Below, piece by piece: positions 46,501 to 60,887 of a DNA stretch of 64,000 nucleotides. Below the pieces are notes generated by a model that was not told the DNA's origin, ran no database searches, and saw only the letters and a program-made list of their open reading frames with translations. Position 1 is the first letter of the stretch. The number at the start of each line of letters is the position of its first letter. Made by a program: the position numbers and the translations under genes. Where the stretch lies: positions 36,536,254 to 36,600,253 of the forward strand of contig CM075189.1 in the NCBI GenBank assembly GCA_037577475.1, given 5' to 3'. This DNA comes from Chaunax sp. Z400 (taxonomy: Eukaryota > Chordata > Actinopteri > Lophiiformes > Chaunacidae).

Positions 46501-47896
46501 ACAACCTTTTCCAAAACAGTTGGTATGCTGAGTAAAGTTATTCTGTTTATTTCTTTATTTCTTATTTCTTTATTTAGTCTCTTTTAGTTGCTAATCCAGG
46601 CCAAGGACAGACTGCATAGTTGTAGCAGAATGGGACACACCTACAGTTAGAAGAACAACTCTTCTTTAGGTGAGATCCTGAACCTCACCACTTTATTATC
46701 TCATGAACTGAGCTGTAATGAAACACTGCTGCTGGTTAGGAAGAACTGAAGACAGACACACTTTGTTTTAATGACTCCACTTTTACTCTGGAGTAAAAGA
46801 AAAGCAGTACTTTAAATATATAATGTATGTGCTGAGACTCATTCATCTGCATAGCTAATGAAAGTGAATAGAAATGGAAAGTTGTGTGTGCTGTTTGTGG
46901 AGCCTTAAAAAATCTGACAGCCAAGTTTTCCCTTGGCCTCATCAAATACGTAAAACTGAGGTTATCGCAATAGATGAAAATGTATTATACACGTAATACA
47001 CTGTAGTGTTGAATATAATGATATATGATGATAACTGATATACCCATTAGTGTCAAATGCCCTGTTTGGATCCTTCCCGGGAGGAAAAATATTCCCAATG
47101 TGGAGGCCTTACAGAGAATGGTAAACAGATTCTGGTTACTGAGGAGGCCTCCACTAAAGACCTATTCTTATTCAACAGGGGTCCATGCTTGTTATGACCA
47201 TATCAAGGCCACTGCTGGGGCTAAAGGAGTGCCTCAGTTCTCTGCATCCTTCCCCAGTAATGAGCAGAGCTCCTCCTAGTCACATTAGGTCACTTCACCA
47301 AGGTAGCAGAAACAAGAGCTGCCAGAGAATCAGGTAACACTTTGTATACCACTGTTAGCATATGCATACTAAACAATCACACTCTATATTGACGTATTAT
47401 TGATTCTGTTATGTATTGTACTAATGCATGTATTTATTATTTGTCATTTTATGTGTTTTCAGATACTCTATTGGGCAGTTCAGATTATTAATGGTCAAAA
47501 TATTCAGAATCAGAGTCAGAAAAGTTTGTGTGCGTGTTTGTGTGCACATACAAGGTATTTGACTTGGTGTTCTGATGCTAACACAAACCTTAACATAAAT
47601 CTAAGTGCAGATATAAAAAGAAATTGAGGTGGAAAATGTCTTCAATACGCAAGAAACATAAAATGTAATATATAGGAAACATCTGCAATATACAGAGCAG
47701 TGAAAATAAAAAATAAAATAATGTGCAAATGCATGAGGATGTGCAAGGAGCATGTGCAAAAACAAAAATGTCTGTCATATGCACAGTTTGCAGTTGAGGC
47801 ACAGCCATATATAGTGAGTGGGGGAGGATGGTCCATGTAATGCATGAGTCCTGGGACTATTAATGAATGTGTAGTGGGTATGGGGGGTAGAACAAG

Positions 47897-48339
47897 AGTC
47901 AGAGTCAGAGTTCGCTGTGCAGCTGTGCAGGGGGGCGGGTGACTGTGCCTTGTTGATGAGGCCAGTAGCAGACAGGAAGAAGATGTTTTTGTGGTGTGAG
48001 GTTTTGGTCCTGATGGACCGCAGCCTCCTGCCAGAGTCTCAAAAAGTTTTTGTCCTGTGTGGGAGGGGCCGGCTACGATCTTCAGGGTCCCGGAGATGTA
48101 GAGGTCCTGAAGGGATGGCAGGTTGCAGCCAATCACCTTCTCAGCTGATGATACGTTGCAGCCTGCCTTTGTCTCTGGCAGTGGCAGCAGCGTACCAGAT
48201 GGTGATGGAGGAGGTGAGGACGGACTCAGTGATGGAGGTGTAGAAGTGCACCATCACTGGTTGAACATCCTCTGTTGTGCTTTGTTTTTTTCGGGAGCTG
48301 ATGTTCAGCTCCTACTTGAGGTCCTGAGAGATGATGATG
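47897..48339 (-). mobile_element. non-LTR retrotransposon (LINE) 3' coding remnant, copy 2
   Basis: Duplicate of the LINE relic at 10440-10882, with the same frame damage and the same GAT run. Confidence 0.75.
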
Positions 48340-49113
48340 ATGATGATGATGATGAAGATGAAAACTCTACCTTAAAGCACATTGATAGCATTAGACTTAC
48401 CCTGAGCTGCTGACTGGAGAACATCATATTCTACAGAGTAGAAACGTTGATATAAAACCTTTATTTCCCATTTTTAAGACATAGTAATGGTGAAGTACAC
48501 AGGGTTCAATGTAGGCAGACATGGGTATGGACCACAACACACAGTAATGCTAAGGTTATCTCACTGAAACAACAAACATCACAGTGATCCAGCCATCGTC
48601 ACACTGCTGGGAATATCTGAGCTTTAACTGAAACGACCTCTGGAAAAATCCTCTTGTGATGGAAGAGTCACGTCAGCGCTAAAGTCTAACACCTCTTCGG
48701 CTTAACTTCCTCATCACATCGCTGAGTGACCCTCGTGGTGCCTTAAACACACCTCCTCTGTGTCCTTTCTAAAGTGCCAAGACTGCAGTCATTTTCAAGT
48801 TTAAACTGAATTCTAATGATGTGCACCTTGACTTTTCTCCAGCAGAGAGGAACCTAATTAAAAGTATGAGTCAAGGATATTCTGAAGGACTGAATCCATT
48901 ACTGACATAATGCTTTTGTTTATCCAATTAGGTGCACACTAAATCAAGAATACATATACTCTTAGTCTCAGTGACATTTGTTGTGAGCATTTGGAATCCG
49001 GTGCCTGATGTGACCTGGCTCATAAAGACATTATAAACCCTGTTGTAAACAGCAGGACGTAATCACATTTATTAACCATGAGAGCAACAGCAGTGAATAT
49101 GTGTAATGGTTAG

Positions 49114-49134
49114 TCACACACACACACTGACACT

Positions 49135-49169
<35 letters not shown>
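49114..49169. repeat. (CA)n microsatellite, copy 2
   Basis: Same array as 11657-11718, three CA units shorter. Confidence 0.93.
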
Positions 49170-49170
<1 letters not shown>

Positions 49171-52100
49171 TCATTTGGTGTCAGAAACAGTTAGCTGTAG
49201 AAACATTTCTCCTCATTCTGCCTTAAAGCATGAACCACATCTGTAACTAGACGTCACTCAGGGAGCGCAGACCTCCAACAAGTCAGTTCAGTTTCTCAAT
49301 CATGTCATTACACCTAAAAGCACCACTCACTGCTTCCTCGTCCTTCAGTGTCTGAACAGGGGTTCTCAGCACATCTTCCTGAGTCTCATTTCTCTTTGGT
49401 TCAGTTAAGAAACTACACATTTATTAAGAGAGCACAGTTGTACCTGTTTGAGTCCAGAGAACATGAAGGCATCGGAGGGTTCAACAGCCATCTCCACCTC
49501 CTGCACCAGAGCCGTTCTGTTCTCTATGTGGTAACGAACAGAAACAGACTCTCTGACTCGCCCGAATGATGGTAGATCTGCAATCAAGTAAAGACGTTTA
49601 GAAATAAAGGCCCATATTCTATAAAACTGACTTCATTAGGTGATAGTATGAAAATAATAGTCACTGCTGCAGGATCAGAGCATTATCACCAAGCATAGTG
49701 TACAATAATGTGACTCTTGTGCATTCACTGACCAGCATGGATGTAAAGCGGGACAGACTCCAGGATGATGTGAGGTAGAGTGACTGTAGTTTGGATGAGA
49801 GGACCGTCTTCACTGGACGACTTTCTGTGCAGCAGAGTTCAAACAGAGGCTTAACAGCATGTTCAAACCCACTGACCCGCCAGCCACACCCTGTTAGTGA
49901 GAGTACGTACCTCCTCCATGATATCAGGTACTGTCCTGTAGCTACAGTACTATTGTTGTTGACCAGTGGTGGACACCGGAGACAGAAACACTCACTGGCA
50001 CACTCACCTGTCTGCAGAACCACTGGCCGCACACACAAACAGATAACAGGTTATGGTCGTGGGATTTAGACCTTTTTGGTTGTAGATACAAATGTTAAAA
50101 CGGTAAATCTAGACAGGTACCTTCCTGCAGCTGCGACTGAAGCTGTGGTGTGTTGCTGCTCACAGTGAGCAGCTGCAGAGAAGAGGAGGCTAGCTGAAGA
50201 GGCCAGGGAGACGTTGAGAGGACATCTGTCATCAACAGGAAGGGGATGTCCACCGCTACCCGGTCCATTGGCTCAAACTGAACACACACAGAAGCACAGA
50301 TGATGCTAAGACCTCTAAAACCCACATTCAGTATGGTGAGGTCGGTGCCTGCACCAATGCTGTTGTCACTAAATATGCTCCCCTTGGGTGATGTCATCTG
50401 TAGACATGGTATTTCCTCTCACTGATACCTAGATGACATACAGTTGTCCCTCCCCGTTAAGCCCTCTGACTTCTCTACAGGACTGTCTGACTGATATAGA
50501 AAACTGATGTCCATAAATTCTACTTAAGCTTCCTTCTAATAAAACAGAGGTTGTGTTATTGATAATGAGCTTTACCAATTAGCATATTACGAAACTAATA
50601 CTGCCATCTACTGTTTACTTGTTGCCATGGACACACATGTCATTACAACACAGAGGGCAGTGAAATGCATCCCTGGTCCCAGGTTCAGAGTTAAGGTTGG
50701 GGATAGCGGTCAATGATGAGCATCAGCTCAGGACGCAGAGCAAGACACTGAACCCCAACTTAGTGTGTTTGTCATAATTCTGATGCCAAGGCACAATAAA
50801 TAAATGAAGAGACTGTTTCATTTCAAATATTACAGAATTCTTGGATGAAATTTATAGTGACAGTAGATGAAAACCCAAACTACATTCAGATTCATTCATA
50901 TTCCAAGTTTTGGGGATATACTGGTTGAAACTTTCAAGACGTTGTACAAACCCTGTAAGGAGTACTAGCAACATGTACATCATAGTTCTGTTTCACAGTG
51001 TGCAATGTTAAGACAAGGAACACATAATCACTGCTGTTAGAGCCAGTTTCTCCGGCGACAACCTGCACTGGAATAGAAAAACGTATCCAAAGCTAAGACC
51101 TAAAACCCTGAAGGACCACTGGTGCACCTCCTTATTAATTATCAGCCACACACCTTGTTGGATACAAACTTTGCAGACACCTCAAACGGGACCACCGTCT
51201 CTATGGTAACCGTCTCGTCCTGGAAGACAACAGAATGAGAGAGGAGTAAACCAGCATGTGAGCATCTATGATTTTAAGGTGCACTGCAGCAGAGCTCAGC
51301 TGTGTCTTTACCTTATGACATTTACAGACTATCTGTCGTCCTTCCACTGTGGTGTCCGTGCTGTAGGCCACGTGGAACAGGAAGACCCTCGGTCCAGTTG
51401 ACACACACTTCACATATACGCATCTCTGCAACTACAGACAAACAGGTGGTCTGTTTGTGTTTGTGTGTTTGTGTATTTTCCCCGTCAGTCTTCCTCTATC
51501 TTATTATTAGTATTTCAGGAACTTTATCCTATTAATTATATTTACTATGTAACTATACACTGTATACACAGATTCATGCATTCCAACATTATCACTAAGC
51601 ATTAGACATTTCCAACAGGTGACAGCTTCGTTGCTATGTAATAATTCAGCTGAGGCACTGGTAAGCCATGTGAGAAGGAGGGAGGCATCTCTCCAGCATT
51701 AGCCCCTCTTAAACAGCCTCTTCAAGGCGGGGCAGTGGTGTCCTTAATTTAAGTGCCTCAGCATTCTGTATTAAAGTTCAAAGGTGAAATGGGGGGTCAC
51801 TGCTGTGTGAAACGACTTGTGTACAAAAGGAGTTGAGGAGGCGAGGTGTCGCGACAGGAGGGCAGCTTGATGTTCTGATGACGTGTTATGTGTGTGACCC
51901 TCAACCAGGACATTTAAAAAGCAACTAGTAGCAGTTAGCAGCTAACACAAAAAAAGAAAATAAATCAGCAGAAACTGATGCTGTTGTGTTACACGTCACC
52001 TCTTTTGCATGTGGAACACCAGCATGCTATTTAAAGTCACATACTAGGTATGCAGCTGTTGGTTCATTCACTTTAAATAAACTAAGGTGGTGTAGAGAAG

Positions 52101-53619
52101 GGTCTCTGTTGTGGCTCTTCTGCACATTCGCTGTGTAAATAGTGCTGCTGTAATGTTGTCATTATTTCATTTCACTTCATAACGAACACAGAAAAGACTG
52201 GGGGGGCATCACATCCTGCCAACAGCTGACACAAAGGAAAACTCAGTGAGTGTTATGTTTGCATCGTCCCATGTGTTGTAAGCTTCTTGGTAGCTTTGTA
52301 GTCACTCCTCTGTTATCGCAGCATTAAGGTAGCACACGGTTGGCGTGTTTACACAACCGGATATATGAAAATGTTTTAAAGTTGCACTCCAGACAAACAC
52401 TCTAGACTCAAAAGGCTGAATATTCTTTCCCAAAACAAGAAAAATAAAATGTTAAAAATCCCAAGAGGCACCATTCTTGTATATGTTTGATGAGTTAGCC
52501 TACAGTATATCTCCTGCATCGCATGCCAGGTAGGGGATAATAAAATGTAAAAAAAACAAACAAAAAAAACATGTAGATAATAATTTCAGAATTCAATCAG
52601 TGTTAACTCTTTCAAATTATATGTGACAACTGTTCCATCAGCCTTAGTGTGTTTCTCTATATGAAGCATCTCTTTATGAACGTATGTCTACCTTTTGGCC
52701 TGGTTTCAGATCCCCTAGAGCTCCGTCAGGCAGCAGGGCAGGAGCAGCATCGTCACAAACCTCTGAGCCATCGAGCGTCACATGCGTCGTCTGGCCTAGA
52801 TTAGCATCCTGGCCTGGAAACCCAACCGAGACAAACATCAACACAAACAACACAAAGAAAATAAATTAAGAGCATTAGTTCATATTTTCACATGTTTAAG
52901 AGTCCAATTTTAAGCCATAACTCTATCAAAATGTGTCAACATAACTCTGAAGGTGATGAAGACAGGACAAAAAAAAAAAAATCCTTCCACCTACACACTA
53001 ATTTGTTCAATACTGATAAAAGAAATACAATAACAACTATTTGCAGTCATAGCAGTATCAATGTACCTGATTTAAGACCAGCTGTCAATTTGACATCCTT
53101 TGCCACGCCCTCCTCCTGTGATTGGACAGTGAGGCTGATGCAGTACATCTCATTGTTGAGAGCAGGGGGATGGTGGCTCAGCTGAACAGAAATCTTTGGG
53201 ACTCTGGAGATGATCCTGAACAGCAAAGAGGAACAAACAGGTTCAACATGTGTGTCGGTGGGGCGTAGAGAATATCTGGTGGAGGAACCTTTACATCAAT
53301 ACTGGGATTGTGTTGTCTGAAAAGAGCCTTACATGGTGCTGTGCTGCATGTTCAGGATGTCCCATTCCAGCTCTTGATGTGCCTCCATGCACCGACCCCA
53401 TCGACGTGATGACCTGCTAGCCTGTAAGGCTTCATGGGTAGAGGCTGCGTCTCCACCTGCCCCTCTCCAGCTCACAAATACACAGCGGCCACTGCCGCTG
53501 CCCAGCATCACCTCAATGCCCGTCATCTAAATGTGAATACCCAGCAACACAGTCGGTAACAAACTCTCTCTCACACACACCCCTTCCTCCCACACACACC
53601 TCACCTCCATCTTCTTGCC

Positions 53620-53727
53620 AACACAGACACACACACACACACACAGACACACACACACACATACAAACACAGACAGACACACACACACAGACACACACAG
53701 ACAAACAGACAAAAACACATACAGACA

Positions 53728-53764
<37 letters not shown>

Positions 53765-53842
53765 ACACACAGACACACACAGACACACACACACACAGAC
53801 ACACACACACACAGACACACACACACAGACAGACACACACAA
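53620..53842. repeat. (CA)n/(CAGA) compound microsatellite, copy 2
   Basis: Equivalent of 16169-16363 with an extra uninterrupted CA run around 53730-53758; 26 bases longer. Confidence 0.93.
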
Positions 53843-53987
53843 CCAACCTTGTTGATCACTCAAACTGTGACACCGTAGCTACTGATTCTAGCTCTCTGAT
53901 TGGCTGGACAGTCACTGATAGTCCAAAGGAGGCTCTCTAATAACATCAGTATATTCATGAGACATTTAGCAACGACCGTTTATGGAT

Positions 53988-55238
53988 GGTTGTGGGACGA
54001 CACTGGGAGTAGTGGTGGGACGACACTGGGAGGAGCGGTGGGACGACACTGGGAGTAGTGGTGGGACGACACTGGGAGGAGCGGTGGGACGACACTGGGA
54101 GGAGTGGTGGGACGACACTGGGAGGAGTGGTGGGACGATACTGAGAGGAGTGGTGGGACGACACTGGGAGGAGTGGTGGGACGACACTGGGAGGAGTGGT
54201 GGGACGACACTGGGAGGAGTGGTGGGAAGATACTGGGAGGAGTGGTGGGACGACACTGGGAGGAGTGGTGGGATGACACTGGGAGGAGTGGTGGGAAGAT
54301 ACTGAGAGGAGTGGTGGGACGACACTGGGAGGGGTGGTGGGAAGATACTGGGAGGGGTGGTGGTGGGACGACACTGGGATGAGTGGTGGGACGACACTGG
54401 GATGAGTGGTGGGATAACACTGGGAGTGGTGGTGGGACGACACTGGGAGGAGTGGTGGGACGACATTGGGAGGAGTGGTGGGACGACACTGGGAGGAGTG
54501 GTGGGAGGACACTGGGAGGAGTGGTGGGACGATACTGGGAGGAGTGGTGGGACGACACTGGGAGGAGTGGTGGGGAGATACTGGGAGGAGTGGTGGGACG
54601 ACACTGGGAGGAGTGGTGGGACGACACTGGGAGGAGTGGTGGGAAGATACTGAGAGGAGTGGTGGGACGATACTGGGAGGGGTGGTGGCAAGATACTGGG
54701 AGGGGTGGTGGTGGGACGACACTGGGATGAGTGGTGGGACGACACTGGGAGGAGTGGTGGGACGACACTGGGAGGAGTGGTGGGAAGATACTGGGAGGAG
54801 TGGTGGGACGACACTGGGAGGAGTGGTGGGACGACACTGGGAGGAGTGGTGGGAAGATACTGAGAGGAGTGGTGGGACGATACTGGGAGGGGTGGTGGCA
54901 AGATACTGGGAGGGGTGGTGGTGGGACGACACTGGGATGAGTGGTGGGACGACACTGGGATGAGTGGTGGGACGACACTGGGATGAGTGGTGGGATAACA
55001 CTGGGAGTGGTGGTGGGATAACACTGGGAGTGGTGGTGGGACGACACTGGGAGGAGTGGTGGGACAACATTGGGAGGAGTGGTGGGACGACACTGGGAGG
55101 AGTGGTGGGACGACACTGGGAGGAGTGGTGGGAGGACACTGGGAGGAGTGGTGGGACGACACTGGGAGCAGTGGTGGGACGAAACTGGGAGGAGTGGTGG
55201 GACGATACTGGGAGGAGTGGTGGGATGATATTGGGAGA
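53988..55238. repeat. 23-bp G-rich minisatellite, about 54 units, copy 2
   Basis: Same array as 16512-17716, longer by 46 bases, exactly two units. The extra pair is at the left end, where the GGGAGTAGTGG / GGGAGGAGCGG pair occurs twice instead of once. Confidence 0.95.
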
Positions 55239-57982
55239 AGGCTATACTTGCACAGTTGACCACAGGTGTGTATTTATGAAGAGAAGACTGTGTTCAGGTT
55301 TCCTCCGCACGGTTTTATAGATCTGAATATTTTCTTGCGTAGGAACATTCTGAGATCTGTGAGTAAACAATGTTTTAGGATGTATGTTTTATAAATGAGG
55401 CTCCTGCTCTGTTGCGGTTCCATCTGAGCCGAGCAGATACCAAAAGGTGACGTGAAACATTACGGACCACTGATTGGTCAATGCCCAGCATGCACAGAGT
55501 TTCCTGCACAGCACAAATCAATGGCCGCCACACTCAAACAGCGAAGCTACTTTGGCGACCGTAACTTTTATTTGTTACAGCTGCTACATTAAGGAGGTGC
55601 AGACGTTCGTGTCTTAAACAGCTGATGGTAGGATCACCGGAGAGGTGTGTGTCACATTAAAGACTACATCACGGCAGTTTCACGTGGCCCCAATCTACCC
55701 TGAGGAGGAACCATCGGCAATGGAAAAGAACCGGCAGAAATCGAGTCCAGTCCAGTCCAGTCGAGCTGGTACTACGCTGTGGAAAAGGGGCTTCAGTCGA
55801 AGTCTGAGGCCGTCTGTGGTTTGTCACAAGAAATGCAAAAAGAAGAGTAACTTTTTTATTTATTTGATATTATTCTGTTGACACTGTGTTGTTTGTGTCG
55901 TGAACGTTCTACAAGCAGTCACTGCTTGTTGCTGCCTTTCATGACTTTAGTATAGTTACCTGGTTACTGAGGCTGACAGCGAGCTTGTTGAAGGACACAG
56001 GATGAGGACAGTCGGCTCGGAGGAAAACCTGCAGTTGGATGGGCTGGTCCACATGGAAACTGGGAGACTGGAACTTGGCCAATAGCATAGAGCCGTAACA
56101 TAACAGCACTGGTTATGATGGGGAATCAACTAATTTGGGATTTTAACGTTTTGACCGTACACAGTCAGAGCAGCTCTCCAGACCAGAGGAGAAGTAAGCC
56201 CCTTCCAGACAGGCTCATTTTGAACAGGCGTCACACTAGTTTATCTTAAAGCCAATAACTTTTCTCTATCCTTGCTTTAATCCAAGTTGTACACCATAAA
56301 CATGAAGTAGAGTAAAAAAAGTACTTTCATAGTGCACAGTAGCCTGGATGGTTGTGTTTGGGTGAGTGTGTTTACTGACTGAATGGGATGTAGTCCTGCA
56401 CTTTTATGCTCAACTAGTTAGATCCAGCCAAAGCCATGCGATCGCTCCACAGCGACCTGGCTGCACTGACAGAGGAAGAGTCGCACTCGGGCTCGGCATC
56501 AGGGACCTCGTTCTGACAACATCAGACAAGTCAAAAGTGGCTGTATGAATTTAAAAGATACTTCCTGGTCTGTGACCTAGTTCAACTGTGGGCCAGCTCA
56601 ACATTTGCTGGTTTAAATGTGACCACAGCTACAAACTGCATGAGACAGAAGACGCCATCATGACACTTTCCATTGAAGAACATTTTCTTTTGTTTCATGC
56701 ATTTAATTCATACCCTCACTGCACATAGTAACATTCTGGCATCAGTGCTATGATAGATCTGAATCTGAATCTCAGATGTTTGCTGTTGAATTCTTTGGAT
56801 TCTTCAGGACTTTGATGAGATTCTTCTCAATCCTTGACTTTTGTTCCTCTTTCAAAGTTGAGGCTGGAAGACAAGATGACAGAATCATGACCTCTTTGAT
56901 CAGATACATGTGAAAGAGTTTCTTACTTCACAATGTTTTGTACTGAAGTTGAAAGTCTTACGTTTTATATTATATGTTAGGATAATTCAGTTTTAAAAGT
57001 TCATTTTCAGGCAGATTTATCACAAATAAGTTCTTAATCTGTGAGCAGAAGTTTCATCTGAGAGACACAAAGGAACATTTGGTCAAAAGCTTCCACAGAG
57101 AGCAAGTTTGTCTAACAAATAAAAAGCCTCAAAAGAACCTAAATTCATTTGTCTTTTATTACTTAGACTATTTGATGAATTGTTGTCATGTGTTTGGTTT
57201 AACTAACAAATGACTCCTAATGGTATGGCTGATGGCTGGTCTCATTTGTCAGAAGAATACTGTAAGCCATTAGCAGAAATATCATGATAAGTCATGGTTG
57301 TATGATTTGTAAACTATTTATTGCAACTGTCACTTTAACCTGTTATGTCTTTACCTGCCTATAGTTTGTTCTTTGCTGCTATTTTCTAACCATTGTGTAT
57401 TCATGTTGTGTTCTATGCTGCTGTAACAAGAGAATTTCCCCTTGCAGGATGAATAAAGTATCTTCTTATCTTATCTTATATAGACATTTTCAGCTATACT
57501 GCCTCACACTCCAAATTATACTTAGCAATAAAATAACACAGAAATGTCAGGTTAGAAGGGCTTCAATGTAATTCTAATTCAACACAATATAAATTCATTT
57601 TAACCCTGAGGCTATATATAATATTTATAATATATAAATTTGGAAGGTTATTATAATCAACAAAAAACTGCATTGCATTTGATCATTGATTAAAACCTTC
57701 CAAACGGACAACACTGATTTGCTAAGGATGGCTCAGAATAACCTTGCTTACCTCTGCCCAGCAGCTCCATGCAGTATATGATGTAGTCTTTAACACTGGC
57801 CATCAGATAAGCACAGCGCAGAGCTGTGGTCAGTATGGCTGTCAGGAGGCTCCACCATCGTTCAGTGCGATAGTCGCACATTACGTAGTCCAACAGCCTG
57901 ATAACACAACACACAAACACAGATAACATGCCAACAGACTCTACTGGCAGAAGTAAACACTGCTTCCACACAGTGTATATAC

Positions 57983-57984
<2 letters not shown>

Positions 57985-58035
<51 letters not shown>
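57985..58035. repeat. (TA)n microsatellite, long allele, copy 2
   Basis: About 25 TA units, 34 bases longer than copy 1. It is the largest single length difference between the copies in relative terms and generates a spurious Tyr-Ile frame on the minus strand. Confidence 0.93.
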
Positions 58036-58038
<3 letters not shown>

Positions 58039-58200
58039 GTACACTAAATATACATATAGTGTATATTTACACTTTAGGTTATACTAATGACTGATTGTAC
58101 ACAGTTTGGATTTTCCTCTTTCAAGACAAACCTTTCTGTAAGCAGAAAGCGTGTTTGGCAGTTTCAAAGGTTTCAGCTGCCTGATCACTTTACTCAATAG

Positions 58201-58292
58201 TCTCGATCTCATTCGAACTGGGACACAACGCAGGGTCAGGCCTAGTTAGTACTCAGATGGGAGACGGCCTGGGAAGACTAGGTGCTGGAAGC
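58201..58292 (+). pseudogene. 5S rRNA-derived sequence fused to a SINE, copy 2
   Basis: Duplicate of 20644-20735; no difference noticed. Confidence 0.8.
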
Positions 58293-58569
58293 TTGGGGCA
58301 GCTGTGGCTCAGGACATTGAGCGGTCAGTTATTCGGCCCCCAGCTTGTAGTTTACATGTGGAAGTGTCCTTGGGAAAGATACTAAGCTCCAAAGGACTTC
58401 TGATGGCCGTTCCATTGGTGAGTGTTGGTGTGAATTGTTATCACTACTGATGAACAGGAAGGGGCGAGCGTTGTAGCCTCTGTCTCCACTATATGAATGG
58501 GTGAATGCTGGCTCGTGTTGTAAACCACTTTGAGTGGTCGGTCTGATTGAAGTTACACAAGTACAACAA
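58293..58569 (+). mobile_element. tRNA-derived SINE, diverged, copy 2
   Basis: Duplicate of 20736-21012; one substitution near the tail (copy 1 20995 c, here t). Confidence 0.75.
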
Positions 58570-60091
58570 GTTATGGAGTGGAACAGTCCTTTACAAGCCC
58601 AGCGTGTGTTTTGACTTACTTTAGAGTTTTGGTGCGGTCCTTAGCATGGTAGTACTCCTCTCCCATCTGCACCACTGTGTAGGAGAGAAGACAGAATGAG
58701 GAAAAATACAGAGTGTGTGCAGGATCCACTGGAGGCCTGCTATAAGGCTGCTGAAGGTATTCAAGAACACTCACTGAGGTGACTCTTCATTCGAGGGCAC
58801 TTGTACTTCTTAAACTGGGCCACAGCATTGCTGAGAAGAGCTATTATCAGCTCCTGTAAGGGCAGACAGTGAGAAGCATGTCTTAATAAAGCAGCACAAC
58901 ACAAGCTGACAGTCGCTGGAGGGGTTAACCCTCACCCACACATTGTGGGATGATTTTCACTGAAAGGCTGTGATGACAAAGATCAATATTAAACTGTGGG
59001 TGGTTTTATCGAAATAGAAAAGTAACAGAGGTTAAGTGTTACGGATCATTTCAGACTGTCGTGCTAAAAAGATCTGTTAAAAGATGATAAGAAAGTGTTG
59101 GACATTTGACTGTGCCCTACTGTCTCTGAACTCGATGACAACACATCTGCTGCTGGTCCCAGTCCAACCAGTCTGTAATAATACTGTCTTTACAGTTGAG
59201 CCATTCAAATGTTGGACAAAAAGTAAACAAGGTACCATCATTGTCACATTTTACACAAATACAAGATTGCAAACTTCATCCATTTTCATTATGTAGAGCA
59301 TGAAGTAAAGTTTTTGTGAACGCATTACAAGATTGCAGAGTTGGAGAAGCTGCACCAGAGCAGCTTCTAGTGATAACAGTGAAGTTCCACTCTGAATAAC
59401 TTTGTTCGCTCAGGACGGCTTTTTCTGTCAAAGATGCAAACTCCTGGAACTTGCTGCCTGATCACTTAAAATCTGCTGCAGCTTCAGTGTTTCAAGAGAA
59501 CTTCCAAATCCTGGTCAATCCAGCAACAAACATGTCATCATGTCTAGTTTTCTCCTGTCATTTCTGTCGTTTTACCTTGATGCTCTCACTTTGTTTTTAT
59601 CTCAATGTGTTATTCTCTTTGTTGTTTAAAAGCCCTTCTCTGGACGTGTTTTCTTATTAGCATTCCCTATAAAAACTATGAAACTGGGCAAAGGTTTTAA
59701 AACTCAGTTTCATTCTGTTTGTCTATGTATGATGAATGATGTAGCTGTCCCTATGAAATAAACCATTATCAAATGAATACGTCTGATAAACACTGCCTTA
59801 CATGGAACAGTGTACTATAATAAGGCCATAACCACACACACGATGACTTAATATCACTTCAATATCATAACAGTAGAAACACATCATTTTAAAAACCCAA
59901 TATTTTCCTTCCACTAGCCCTAATCTACTGAAACAAACAAACATGTAATACATAGAAATGACTTTTTCAAGTACCCACAACCAAAACTTGTTAAATCATG
60001 AATAACCATCATTTAGTCATAACATAGAAAAAACAGTCATTGGTTCATTTCAAAGTAAACGATGATGTTGGTGAGATTTTTTTCTGCATGA

Positions 60092-60887
60092 ATGAAAAGA
60101 CCTGGTCAAGGCGATAATTTACCGAGTCTAATTAATGTCCTACTGAAACAACTGATGATGTCACGACTTCCACTAAGCTTACGTGACCAGGCAGTTAGGA
60201 TGATGATGATGATGCTGATGGCCGGATCTCTGCAGACACGTTCAGCACATATGTTACAGATGTTATGGCTCATTGCATTCAGTGACCAGTCCAGATTTAA
60301 CTTGCACAGAGCTGATGGTCGTAGGCGTGTGTATCGTCGCCGTGGGGAACGCTCTCCTGCAGCATACATCCAGGAAGTGGACCATTTGGTGGTGATGTCA
60401 TGATGTGGGGAGCCATTGCTAATGGATGGCGGGCAGACCTTGTCCACATCCACGGTACACTGACAGCTATCTGTTACCGAGATACGGTCCCAGGTCCACA
60501 TGTCATTCCCAGGATACAGCAATCAGGCATCACCTTCATGCATGACAATGTCAGACCACATGTGGCTCATGTCTGTCAGGAGTAGCATGGACCAGAACAA
60601 TGTCACTGTCCTTCCTTGGGCAACATATTCACCAGATCTCAACCCAACAGAGCATCTGTGCGACGTTCAGGATCACCGGGTAAAGTAGTGATAAATGCTG
60701 GAGGTAGACACGCACGGTAGTGACTATTGTTGTTCTCTGTCTCACCATCCACACTTTCTGACTTGTAAACACTAAGACAAAAACCACTAATCTGCACAAA
60801 AACGATTTTTCTGTATGGCTAAAGGGTGAATAAAGATGTGTGAACCATAATCTACCTTTGATATTTAAGATTGACAGGATGGCATGA
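60092..60887 (+). mobile_element. Tc1/mariner-like transposase remnant, copy 2
   Basis: Duplicate of 22535-23330 with the same frame breaks. Substitutions at 60181 (copy 1 22624) and 60432 (copy 1 22875; a Ser codon in copy 1 becomes Ala here). Confidence 0.82.

Larger units (their letters stand above)
40633..49443. other. interval between the piwil1-like 5' exon and the trappc11 fragment (copy 2)
   Basis: Equivalent of 3176-11992, with the SINE at 43201-43573, LINE at 47897-48339 and the dispersed repeats at 40697-41020 and 44757-45002. The first coding exon of piwil1 and the last exons of trappc11 would both be expected here, and neither was found. Confidence 0.5.
49444..58853 (-). pseudogene. 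trappc11: trappc11 gene fragment, copy 2
   Basis: Same exon set as copy 1: 58775-58853, 58620-58674, 57752-57897, 55960 to about 56081, remnant 53605-53621, 53333-53526, 53067-53215, 52692-52813, 51312-51431, 51154-51219, 50121-50277, 49911-50022, 49733-49824, 49444-49577. The same parts are missing. Coding differences from copy 1: 58627 t gives Thr where copy 1 (21070 c) has Ala in TKALK, and 52763 c gives Glu where copy 1 (15312 t) has Lys in GSKVCDD. Glu is the residue I expect in the family, so copy 1 probably carries the derived state there. Confidence 0.88.
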
